Assembly: GCA_003952965.2 (NCBI GenBank)
Contig: CM025849.1
Location: 3,985,003-4,049,002, forward strand
Direction of reading: 5' to 3'
Length of the DNA: 64,000 nt
DNA from: Morella rubra
Taxonomy: Eukaryota > Streptophyta > Magnoliopsida > Fagales > Myricaceae
Shown: positions 47,069 to 57,590 of the stretch, piece after piece
Position numbering within the stretch: the stretch's first letter is position 1
Layout: each line of letters opens with the position of its first letter
The notes under the pieces: model-generated
Seen by the model: the letters and a program-made list of their open reading frames with translations, nothing else
Database searches by the model: none
What the model was told of the DNA's origin: nothing
Program-made: the position numbers and the translations under genes

Positions 47069-49633
47069 ATGGTACAAGTTAAACTACCAGCCAAGAAAGT
47101 TGACTGTCCACCTCCTCGTGTCACAAGAAAATGGAAGGCTACGATTGCATCTTCTTCCAAACCCACAAAGAGTCGTACTACTCCTAAAGACAAGCAGCCC
47201 AAAATCATTGAAGACTTTGATAATTCCCTCTTTTATAATCCTCATGCTAAGAAGCTCTTTCATAAAAATTTCAGTTCAAAGAAATTGGAACTTGATAAAG
47301 AAGTTCTTCTTGAAGAACTGTCTCATCTGCCTGTTACTGAATAGTTGCTTTCTCGAGGATAGGGTCCGGTTTTGCATCATCTAACTCCACCTCCTGAAAA
47401 TGTGGTCAAAGAATTCTATACCACACGACAATAAAATCGGGCTCACCCGACGAGTGTTGCCGTCACCAAAAATACACAAAGTCGTCACTGGAGCCCTTTA
47501 GCCATGGCTTTTGGTCGCGTTTACCGCGTGTCGATTGCCCTTTCTTGACAACCATTCTCATTCGTCAACAATAGGCTATCTACGTTGACGATAAAATACA
47601 TTGGGAGAAAAAGAGTCGATCTCTGTCAATTGCGTGGTAACTGATGACCTCAGTTCATCAAGAATGAACACCTTCTTTGCCATATGCACAAAAATAGCAA
47701 AACCAACAAGATAACTCATTTCAAACAGTGAGAGACAACAATCCATATAAAATTTAAATCTTAACAATCCATATAAAATTTGAATCTTCATAAATGGTTG
47801 TACAAAGACTTCACGAAACGAGACACAAGACTTCACAAAATTCAAAACTTTACATATAAATATCTATCACCGTAGCAGGAAACAAACGCAGAAAACCCAA
47901 AAATCTGCAACAAACCAGATCTACCAGATTTGATCTACAACAAACCAACTACAACCAGATCTATAACAAACCCAGAAAAAAAAGATCTACAATGAATACG
48001 GAACTTTACAAAACGAGGACTTCACAAATGCGGCAAGATCTACAACAAACATGCCAAAAGAAAATCTACAACAAACCAGTAGGAAAAAAAAAAAAAAGGA
48101 TCAGCGAAAACAGAGATTTCACAAATAGCACCCCATCCCAAATAGCTAGGTTGGCAGCCAATGAGCTTCAAAAAATTTCAGCCGCTCCACATAGCCCAGT
48201 ACACCTCTTCACTAACTGTTATCTTTCCTCAAACTCTTTCTTCATACATCTTGTCATCGTTTCTTGTTGTTGAGTAAATATTGAATAGGGAAAATACCGG
48301 GTATTAGAAGAATGGAATGGAGCTTTCGACATAAATCTACATGATTTACGTGAAGATATTTGGCGATGACGATGAGAGAAAGGGCAAAGGAAAAAAAGAG
48401 AGGAAATAAGGGAGAGAAAAAGACGAGATTATTAGGAAAGAATTGTTTTTTTTTTATAAGTAATCCCAGGAAAGAATTGAAAGGCTACTTTCGTGGACAA
48501 TGGGCCATGGCGACAGTAAAAATGGTGGTAGATAGGTGTGTCTAGGGCTTAATTTCCTCCTCCCAAAATGTCAAAAAGTTAACTATCTGTACTGACGGCC
48601 AAAATGTCTCTAATAAAATATACTCCGTCAGTATTATTCTGTGTCTACGGCAACTATTTGTTTGTTGCTAAAGATATTAGTATTGACGCTTTTGTAAATG
48701 ACATCCCTAAAAGCCTACTCTTTGGTGACAAATACTAAGCGTTTGGTCAGCGTTGCTTGTTTTTCTTGTAATGTCAATACCTTTAATATTCATGGTTCAT
48801 GTTTCTCTACCTATATTCATGGACTAATCTTTGAAATTACCCCCTCCTTTTTAGCTGAAAAGATAGGGATTCTGTATATTGCTTATCCTCCTTATTCCTA
48901 TAAAACATCAACATGTCTTTCATTCACTACTATTGTCAATTACTTGATGAAAATGACTATTAAAGTCTTTAATAAAAATGAGTTTTCTAGTAAATTCCTT
49001 GCTAAAGATCATATTATTCCTACTCGCATTATATTGACCAACACCTATCTAAACATTCATTTGTCTGCTTTCTCTTTTTAAAGGATTTGATTTATCTATG
49101 CCTTTCTTAATGGTGATTCCATAGATTTAGCTACAAATGTTTGTAGGCATATGATTAATCTTTTTCTATGCAACTCTACTTTGATTAAGCTCAGTTATGG
49201 ATGCATAATCATGCGCCTTCTCACTAGCACTAGCATCTTTTTCCCTTCTTCTGAGCCTCAAATGGCTCCTCTCAAAACCATTGGCAAACAAACAATTAAA
49301 AAGTCTGAGTCTCATAAACGTCAAACTCCTCAAATTCCTAATTCTAACGTACCAGACCACATTGAGACTCTAAAACTTCTCTTAGACCGTTCAAATGTCA
49401 TATCCACTATGCAGTCAGATATGGCTATAATCAAACTTGAACTTTCTCAAGTCCGGGCTGAGATTAAGCTTATTCAGCCACCGTCTATTGAAGAAGTGGT
49501 TGCTGCCAGTTCTGAGATGGGAACTAACGTTGCTACATCTGATGTTGCTACCTCCGAAAAAGGTTATGTAGGAATGGATGATGATGAAGAAGTGGACGTT
49601 GATGAAGAAGATGGTTCCTCTGAATCTTCATAG
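47069..49633 (+). pseudogene. Envelope-like ORF of the SIRE-type element (broken)
   Basis: The first part (47069-47344) is basic, starts MVQVKLPAKKVDCPP and has Ser/Thr/Lys-rich residues. After an interruption at about 47421-48640 the second part continues to 49633: a region resembling the 'putative plant transposon protein' domain (…AKDHIIPTRIILTNTYLNI, about 49000-49070), a helical coiled-coil-like segment (about 49360-49470) and a very acidic tail ending SSESS. Such an ORF after pol is characteristic of SIRE/Maximus copia elements; its biochemical role is not established. Stops near 47342, 48738, 49079 and 49090. I describe only the broken copy. Confidence 0.75.
47421..48645. mobile_element. 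Probable insertion inside the env-like ORF
   Basis: Env-like coding stops at GAATTCTATAC and resumes at GGCAACTATTTGTTTG. The intervening 1.2 kb begins CACACGACAATAAAA, ends CAGTATTATTCTGTG (reverse complement CACAGAATAATACTG), and has GACGG/CCGTC words near both ends. A CACTA-like non-autonomous element is possible; the target repeat is not clear. Confidence 0.45.
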
Positions 49634-50305
49634 CTGCTATTTGGCCTCCTCCGTGTCAAAAACGGGAGTAATTGGAGGATGGGATAGTTGTTGTTGCTGC
49701 CGATTGTAGTTGGATCTTCTGCTTTATTTTTTTATGTTAGTTTGGTTATTTGACTTAATTATGTATATGGAGGATGGGATGTTGACATTGGAGTTAATTG
49801 AGATTACTATTGAGTTGACATTGACTTGTAATTATGTTCCTATTCTTAAACTTGTGTTGTGAACATGTGTTGGTATGAGATGTATGATTATATTGACATT
49901 GTCATGTTCTGTTTTTGGAGAGTTAATTTTAAATCAGATAGCTTTATTGTTTTTCTTGTTTTGGTTAAGATATTGGGGTTAAATAGCACTAAAAGTTAAG
50001 GGGAGTTGCCTCCTATTTTAGTTGTTAAGTACTATGTGTCTCAGGGGGAGACATATCTCAACATCTTTGAGATAATAACTGCTATTGTTAAATTTCTATC
50101 TTTATCTAACATTGTTTCTAATGGGTTGTTTAGATTTGTATGTGTGATAAGATTTTTGCATGTACTTTTATCTCAAATGTAGTTCTGTAAGCTTAGATTT
50201 TATATAAGTTGTGTCTCTATTTAAAATGTTTCCTGTGGTGGTGATCAACAAGATTCATTATCTTTTTATTTATAGACTAGAATTGGTTTTGTCATAAAAG
50301 ATACC

Positions 50306-50316
50306 AAAGGGGGAGA
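50306..50316 (+). promoter_or_regulatory. Polypurine tract of the SIRE-type element
   Basis: AAAGGGGGAGA lies one base before the 3' LTR start (TGTAAAGTCC at 50318), the usual place for the plus-strand primer. Confidence 0.88.
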
Positions 50317-50317
50317 T

Positions 50318-50948
50318 TGTAAAGTCCATTGGCATATTTGTGAAAGTCACCTGGGGGCATTTTTGTCCATGTGATTTTTTCTAGAAGAAAAGAAGAATGG
50401 GTAGTTGTTCTGTTATGCTCTCACGCGCAGATGGGTTTAATCAAATGGGTTTTTGTTATTTAGCACCAAATCTGCCCGATAGAAGACTAGATTGAACTGT
50501 TTCTTTTTTTGCTTCTCTTCTCCCTCAAGATCGTCTTCTCCAAGGATGCTCTTGAACGATTCTTGCTCTCTTGTTTCTTGAAGAACCCTTGTGTTTGCTG
50601 TAGATGTTCTAGCAAATCAAATCTGAAGGTTGTTTCTTCTCTTTGATTGCGTATCAATTTAGTTTTTGAATCCGTAAATTTCATAATCTGCAAGTTTCTT
50701 TGCAGTTGCTTACAATTAGTTCAGAATTGTTCTATATTTTATAGATTGGTCATACTGTTTTTACATATTTGTTCTTTTGTGTTTTTTGGATATTGTTGAG
50801 TCTTTGGATATTGAAAATATTGTATTTTGATTGATTTTACATAGAATAGGTTTTGAGTTTAAAAAGATATTTAAAAATTTTTTAAATATACTTATTCACC
50901 ACCCTCTAGGTATTTTGTACATAAGTTAGGTCTAAATTAGGTTGTTCA
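50318..50948 (+). repeat. 3' LTR of the SIRE-type element (631 bp, internally deleted)
   Basis: Matches the 5' LTR at both ends, but about 520 bp between TTTCTTCTCT (19520; 50640) and TTGATTGCGTATCAATTTAG (20070; 50645) are missing. Followed by AGTAC (50949-50953), the right target duplication. Confidence 0.92.
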
Positions 50949-51630
50949 AGTACTCCAACAAATTAACTTGCTTTTCAGGGACAAAATTTTTTGTAAAAAA
51001 ATACATATTTTTTACCTTAGTTCGCCCCAATAAGCCCATCCGAAAAGAGCACGAAATCATCCTGAAAAAGTTTAAGACATGTCAAGCACACCATTCAAGC
51101 ACAATTTACACACATTCAAGCGACATTAGAGTCTTTTTAGATGACACATTTGATTGATAATGCATCATAAGTAATACCAATATTACATTTTGTCCTCACA
51201 ACTTATTTGAAATTCTCTAAATTGTTCGAACCCTAATCAAGTTTAGGGACAAATTTAGAATTTGTCCTTAGTATGTCTTGGTGCAAAATCCCGTTGAATC
51301 AATTTTGTAAATATTGGAATAACTTATCCATATGGTGTATGTTTGGATCATATTGTGGTAATCTGTTGAATATAGCATTCGATCTTGCTTTTTATTTCGT
51401 GATGATGTTCAAACGCTATATAAAGCATAAAAAAATTTAATTTTAAGTATTTATAAAGTTATAAATTAAATTTAAAATACAAGCTTTGGTTCAATTTAAA
51501 TGCCAAATGAATCACAAACTACCACACGTCCATTATACATTAAGGAAAATAAAATATTTGTTCAAACATTGATAATTAAAGACATCAAACTGTTTTAAAA
51601 CATAAATTTCTAGACCTTCAGTCGAGGTAG

Positions 51631-52611
51631 TGGCGGAAGGAGGGGGTAGCGGCCCTGGGCGGCCACTACCCATTGCTCCGGATTTTACATGGAAATTTTT
51701 TTTATTTTTTTTTCATAAGTTGGCTTGGGCCCGATACTCATTAGGGCCAGGCTAACTAGAGCCCAGCAGCACTTTGATTTATGCGGCCTGGGCCCGATAT
51801 CCTTAGGCCCAGTCCTTTTTTGTCAAGAAAATACAAAGAGTCAGTCACAAATTTTGGGCTCCTCACAAGACGGTGATTCAGTAGTCTCAGAACATATTAC
51901 AGTGGCCTCTAGTGCAATTGCATCACTAGAATGTGGGCTTTGTAGGCATGTAACTTCCTTGCCTTCCTTCAAGCCATTCTGAGCAGTCTTCTTTGCATCT
52001 GGGATGGTATTCTCTAGAGCTGAACATGGACCAAGGCCAAATAACTTATTAATAACAAAACATTTTGTATGAACAAAACCTTCAAGCCGGTTTTTAATTC
52101 CAAAACATTTCCAAATTTAATTTACGTCCAAATAACTTATTAATAACAAAACAAAACAAAAATTATTTCGATCTTAATTAAGTTTGTTTTTGTATGACCA
52201 AAATAGGTTATGAACGGCAAACATTTTTTTTTTTTTTTATTTTTTTTTATATTTTTGAAAGAGTATTTTCTGCGATGAAGATCATCAAGAACGATTTGCG
52301 TAATAGGATGGGAGATGACTGGATGAATGCTTGCATTGTAGTGTACATCGAGCAAAAAGTTTTTAAAACTATTGAGAATAAAACCATTTTGCAACATTTT
52401 CAGAAGATGCAAAATCGTAGGATCAATTGTCACCTCTCAGTCTCAGTAAATAGTATGTACGTGTATTTAAATATTTTTAATGCTTTTAGTCCTTAATTTT
52501 CGACATTGTAACTCAAAGACAATTTTTTGCATTACGAAAGAAATTTTTTTTTTTTTCATTTCGCCTTTAAAGTTCGATACCCTTAGATTTCAATCCTGAT
52601 TCAGCCACTGA
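51631..52611 (+). mobile_element. hAT element with transposase C-terminal remnant, TSD AGTCGAGG/A
   Basis: The left end TAGTGGCGGAAGG pairs with the reverse complement of the right end, CAGTGGCTGAATC. Flanks are AGTCGAGG (51623-51630) and AGTCGAGA (52612-52619), 8 bp with one change. P1 (9130-9175) has the site without the insert. At 52255-52420 the plus strand reads ERVFSAMKIIKNDLRNRMGD, the start of a hAT C-terminal dimerisation domain of the TTF-type/ZMYM1-like family. The rest of the transposase is missing. Confidence 0.85.
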
Positions 52612-55263
52612 GTCGAGATGTCTAATTTGTGCATCGAACCAGTTTTTCATCTCTTTTCTTTGTTCCTCTTGTATTTGTTGTTCCTCTGCATGTGTGGCGT
52701 TGTCTCTCATGAATCTTATTGTGATCTGTTGCTCTAATAAAATCGCATCCATCTCTGCGGCCTGCTTCGCTGAAAGATCGTCAAACTCTTTCTGTCTAGC
52801 TTCCATCTTCTCATCTCTTATAATTGTTGGTGAGATTTAACAACAATATTGGTCCCGAGCTCTTGATTCTAAAACCCTACATTGATGTATGATTTCTCCT
52901 CTAAACTGAACTGCAACTACAGATCAGCGTTCATCTTCGCCTGCAATTAAATTAGATAACAAAATTGAATGTAAAACCATAAGAAGACATACAGAATAAA
53001 TTAAATCACTACACAACGTTGATTTAAAGGAACACGTTAAAAGTTAATATGCTGATCACAAAATTTTTTTTTGTAGTTTCTGATCAACTTAACCGGATCA
53101 ATATATAGTCCTTGTTTTTATAGTTTTCTGCATCCAAAGGAGATTAATGTTAAAACGACTCTTGTTATTTTTTTACAAAGACTATTATTAGCATAACCAT
53201 TAATTTCAAAAATTTAAAAATCCTCGATTTACCATAAGTGTTTTGTTGCGCTGAAAAGATCTCGATCCAGTGGTCTGGTATACGGTGAGGTGAGACCTAT
53301 TCTCACTGTTGCTATAACTCATGTTCTACAATAAAATCAGAATTAAAATAAGGCTTAACTACACCACAAGTCCTTGTGGTATTTACTTGTGATAAATAGG
53401 TGGGTATCAAAATCGATATATACGTCCTTTATTAGGTCATTAAATTAAAAACAATCAATCCCTCCATCTCCAGGACTAAAACCAGTTCTAATGAAAAAAT
53501 GTTGATGTCGAGGATCGGTCGTTATATTGCGTATGTTTGTTCTGGGATGCTTTTGTGTTTCGTCTTCCATCCCATTTTGTTAGTCATGCGTTCGAACGTG
53601 GTTTAGAAATGAAACGTTCTTTGCCTAATATTCATAATTTTGGAACGAATGATATTGTTGCAAAAAAAAAAAGACTTATTTTTAGGCACGAAATAAATTT
53701 TAGGCCGTCTCAAAAACATAAGAGCCTATAATTTCTTAACCAATTCCTTTCAGGCCGACCCCAAAAAAAGATGGACCGGTTCGTAGATAACGTACGACAT
53801 GACATCTAACCAGTTGTCCATTACTGAACAACTTACGTAATCATGATAAAAAAAATCTAGAGGAAGATCACTTACGTAAGCTGCTGGTTATTATATACGT
53901 TTGATTAAGAGCGACTTGAATGTTTTGTATACAAGATATAGAGTAATTTAACGAGTCATGAACATTCAAGGGGGCCAATAAACTAACTTGCGAAGCATCG
54001 ATTCCAACAAAAGCAGGGGTTGCTATAGAATGGTTTTCGGTGGCCCCTCCGAACTATATATAGCCAGGCCCGCCCGTCACATGGCCAGGTTTCTAAGAGT
54101 TCACGAGACGAGACAAGTATGCTGCCAAAATATATATACGAGACAAATTAAACAGCAGGGATGATCGATACTGCTGAACGTGAAGTGTTAATTCTCTTAG
54201 CTAGATGCGAACTACCAACCGAGCCCCAAGTTCTGGCTAATAATTTGGTGAATGCTATGTGAAATGAGGGAGTGAAAATACCCCAAGTTCTGGTGTGTTA
54301 TCGGGGACTAGCTAGCCAGCTATAAACTCATGGACATTGAGCAATCATAGGCTCGTTTTCTTTCCGGTGCATGCATGCCCCACCACCTCTTTGCCTTATC
54401 TTTTTTTTTTTTTTTTTTTTCTAAGCAACTTATCTAATCTTTGCCTTATCTTATTATTGGTGCGTTTATTTACTAAAATTTTAAATCTTTTAAAATTTTA
54501 ATACAATAAAATAAATTAAAATATAATCTCTCTATTAAATCATATTTTTTATTATAATAAATATAAAAAATTCATTTAAAATCTCTCTCTTTTTTACTTT
54601 TTTACTAATTTTAATATCTTAAAATTTTAATCTACTCAGAATTTTAACACTCAGACACAATTGTATTGTATCAGCAACCCTTGCTTAGACTTCTGAACAA
54701 AAACAAGCAACTTTTCTGTGCTCTAGGGCTTTAATTAGTCCGCGGCTGTTGCAACTACCCGACCGGTGATGCACATGATATAATATAATATGATTAATCT
54801 CACTTCGGTGATTGACTTCTTCTTTACTCCACGACGCCAAATGACTCGTACAAGATACGTATTGTGTTCTCTGTACTTCACAGGATAACGCGGCAAAGCA
54901 ATTAAAGAAACTTTTCTAATCGATCATTGTGCCATCCTTTTTTTTTTTCTTTTTTATTTTTTGTCAACCAGATTCCATATGCTAATCAGCTATAGAAACT
55001 GAAAGACGTGGCTATTGGAACTTCACATATGTTACCCTATATTGAATAATGATTGAAAAGTTTGTGCGTTCTATCTCCATCAAGAGTCGGGACGACCATG
55101 AAAATATACTCCTTTTCCAAGACGTGGGTAAAATAGAGGCCGATCTTCCCTTTCTTTTCTTCTTCCCTTCGGTGTGAATAGTGTCTGAAATCGGATAGCA
55201 GACCGGCATGGAAACTTGCAGAGAATTGGAATCTTTGTGGGGTCCTGTGCCTGATTTCTACTC

Positions 55264-55383
55264 TTTTTTTTTTTTCTTTTTTCTTTTTTCTTTTTTCTTT
55301 TTTTTTTTGCTGAATAATACCTCGTGATCTCATTAAAGAAAAGAAACAAACAGGAAACAAACGATTTATTGAAACAAAAAAAG
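55264..55383 (-). mobile_element. Extremely truncated LINE 3' end inserted in P2
   Basis: On the minus strand it ends TATTATTCAGC plus A-rich tail, the same 3' end as the full LINE at 27228-36130 (TTTATTCAGC plus A-run). Only about 75 bp precede the tail. P3 (62262-62275) reads straight through (CTACTCATATCTC), so this is an insertion. Confidence 0.7.
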
Positions 55384-55428
55384 CCCTCATATCTCCTACT
55401 TTTGCCCATACTATAACGAGGAAACTCT

Positions 55429-56521
55429 CACTACAAAAAAATTGACTTTCAGTGACAAAATTTTTTGTCACTAAAAGTCAATATTTTGTCACTAAAAGTA
55501 TTAGTGACGAAATATTTTCGTCACAAGCTCCGTCAGCGAATGAGTGTCACGAAATGTATTTCGTGACGAAAACCCGAATTTCATCACTAAAAATTTTTAG
55601 TGACGGACATTTTCGTCACATATACTGATCGATCGGTAATTTTCACGATTGGTCGTTGAAAACGAAGTGATGGATCGATTGGAAGCGATCGATCGGTACG
55701 TATTGACGATCGATCGGTTACGTTCTGGTGATTAATCAACACATTTAAACGATCGCACAGTAAGAAATAGACGATCGATCTTCAGCAACGACGATCGGAC
55801 GCTTTATATAAGCGATCGATCACTAAAGTATCACGATCGATCGTTATGCCATGGACGATCGGTCATTTAATTCAGTGATGTAACATTGATTTATGAACCG
55901 ATCGATCGTAGTATTGGACGATCGATTGGTTGAACAACAACCGATCGATCGCTGAATATGCCGATCGATCAGTGGTGAGAGAATGGTTTTTTTTTAAAAG
56001 AAAAACAATAATAATGGAAAATATTATATAACACGTACATTTTATAATAATAATACAATACTCACATTAATAAATATCAATAATAACATATAGTGATCCA
56101 TAATTAAATCGAAAATAATATCGTAATAATACATAATTAAAAAGTTATTACAATATACATGCATCTACCTTTTTAAACCCCCAAACTGGCTGAATAGTCG
56201 CTTTGACATGTCGCTCATTTTCTTCTCCATTACAGAGGACATTTTCTTCTCCAGTTCCTTCGATATTTCTGCCCGTAAGCGCTCTTGCTCCTTTCACATG
56301 CGCTCTTGTTCCAGTTGTATGCGCTCCTCGTGCTCTATTCGCATGCGCTCTTGCTCCTTTTCATGCGCTCCTCCTGCTCCACCCGCTACTCCTCACGGTG
56401 GTCCCTAGCGTGGCCTGCATCTCAGCTTGCTTCTTCGCAAATTCTTGCAAGTCTTTTTCTCTAGCACTCCATCGCCTCTATTTCATCCCTTGCCTTTGCT
56501 AGCTGGTGCTACACCGATCGA
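55429..56521 (-). mobile_element. CACTA-type element with phased CGATCGATCG array and TNP-like remnant
   Basis: The left terminus CACTACAAAAAAATTGAC (55429) is followed by inverted GTCACTAAAA/TTTTAGTGAC words to 55620, then the CGATCGATCG array (55626-55971). An AT-rich block follows, and on the minus strand at about 56180-56400 a glutamate/arginine-rich coil (EKEQERMRIEHEERIQLEQ, then SKELEKKMSSVMEKKMSDMS), like the C-terminus of plant Ptta/En-Spm proteins, with stops. The right boundary (about 56521) is placed from the paralogue P3, which reads GAAACTCCTCC without the insert. No canonical right TIR is visible, so this end is aberrant. Confidence 0.7.
55626..55971. repeat. CGATCGATCG subterminal array, average period 21.0 bp
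   Basis: Sites or degenerate sites start at 55626, 646, 668, 686, 707, 729, 750, 772, 792, 813, 834, 856, 876, 899, 919, 942 and 962. About 12 carry at least CGATCG or GATCGAT; 646, 668, 729 and 876 are degenerate. The spacers between sites differ in sequence. The core is palindromic and rich in CpG. Confidence 0.85.
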
Positions 56522-56741
56522 TCGATCCTCCACTTTTTGGAGTCCCCAAACTACTGGAAGCAATCGCCTTTGATTTCTTTCTGTTGGAATAGTCTCCATC
56601 ATGTCCTGGTCTTTACGATTCAGAAGAAGCAGAAGAAGAAGCAAGAGAAGAAAGGGTCGTGGGCAGCAGACAAAACTGCGCTGTACTAACAGAATCGGTA
56701 TTAAAATGCCCATAGGATAAGGTGGGCATGCATTCACAATT

Positions 56742-57590
56742 AGTGGCGGAACCAGGATTCAAGTTAAGGGGGGGTAAATTCTTAAAGTGAAATGACATAT
56801 CAAAATTTTTTCCTACGTAATACAAAAAGTGTCTTAAAGTTAAAATATCGAAAATTAAGGACTAAAAGCATTAAAAATATTGAAATACACATATCATATT
56901 ATTCACTGAGACTAAGAGGTGGCAATTGGATCCTACGGATCCGCATGCATAAAGTAGACTTGTATTTATATGTATTTACAAAGATAGAGAGACAAAACCT
57001 TAATCAACTTTCTATTTGTTTCCAGAAAATTTTTTTCTAGTTCCAGTTTATCTTTTTTTTTCGTTTTTCATTTTTTTTTTCTATTGCTATATAACATAGA
57101 AGAGCTTCTATCCTACTCTGCATAGGGGAATAGTTTGCTCCTTGGGAACCAATTGTAGCTTTCTCTAATGTCTTTTCCTCTTGTCATTAATTTACTTTTT
57201 GGTGGGCGTAGCTTACATTTTCAAATTCATGCGGGCTATGAGACATTGTACTTGGGGATTTGATGTTGTTTATGATAGAGTCATAATGTACGCATTTTTC
57301 CTGTATAATGTTAGAAAATTCAACTCTGAAGAAAATCTACTGGTACAGAAGAACTTTAGATATGCATGCCTGCCGGCCTCTATAGTCACAAATGGAGATG
57401 TAAAAAAAGGGGCTGGGTTTAAGAAATTAGTTAGGCCCAAGGGGGGCGGGCCTGGCCCTCCTGAGGCAAATACATGTGAAAAAAAAGGAAAAAAAAATCG
57501 ATGTTACACTAGGTAACTTTAATTTGGCAGAACAAAGGGGGGGAGGGAGCGCCCCCCCCCCCCCCCCCCCCCGACCGATCCGCCACTGTC
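56742..57590 (-). mobile_element. hAT element upstream of the subtilase gene, TSD TTCACAAT/TCCACAAT
   Basis: Left end TAGTGGCGGAACC; the right end complement reads CAGTGGCGGATCG. Flanking 8-mers TTCACAAT (56734-56741) and TCCACAAT (57591-57598) differ by one base. The interior at 56860-56940 matches the other hAT copy (52425-52500) in reverse orientation (CACTGAGACTAAGAGGTG), so both belong to one family. A C-homopolymer of about 23 lies near the right end (57551-57573). Confidence 0.82.

Larger units (their letters stand above)
19218..50948 (+). mobile_element. SIRE-type Ty1-copia retrotransposon with env-like ORF, expanded by nested insertions
   Basis: Bounded by 5-bp target duplications AGTAC (19213-19217 and 50949-50953). 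5' LTR 19218-20368, primer-binding site from 20371 (TGGTATCGGAGC, like initiator tRNA-Met), gag with zinc knuckles, protease, integrase, RT, RNase H, then an envelope-like ORF (47069-49633), polypurine tract AAAGGGGGAGA (50306-50316) and 3' LTR 50318-50948. The copia order (integrase before RT) plus an env-like ORF after pol is the SIRE/Maximus pattern. Every reading frame is broken. About 20 kb between RNase H and env is later insertion. Confidence 0.93.
50949..55428. repeat. Upstream flank copy P2 (paralogue of P1 8543-10845 and P3 61307-62335)
   Basis: 50954-53850 is collinear with P1, including the CACTA relic (a Transposase_24-type coiled-coil fragment reads on the minus strand at 52616-52806). 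53985-55420 is collinear with P3. It contains a hAT insertion (51631-52611), a small MITE-like block (about 54450-54661) and two poly(T)-led insertions (54390-54450, 55264-55383), all absent from a paralogue. No host gene is visible. Confidence 0.8.

Noticed and set aside
52567-52806. 79-codon coiled-coil ORF as a gene
   Set aside because: It is a fragment of the CACTA relic shared with P1 and is interrupted there by stops; the 5' part is missing.
55012-55471. Lysine-rich ORFs on the minus strand
   Set aside because: They come from the poly(T)/poly(A) tail of a truncated LINE and flank sequence repeated in P3.
55626-55971. CRISPR-like array
   Set aside because: Plant nuclear DNA; the repeat core is 8-10 bp and palindromic, period 21 bp, no cas genes; it lies in a CACTA element.
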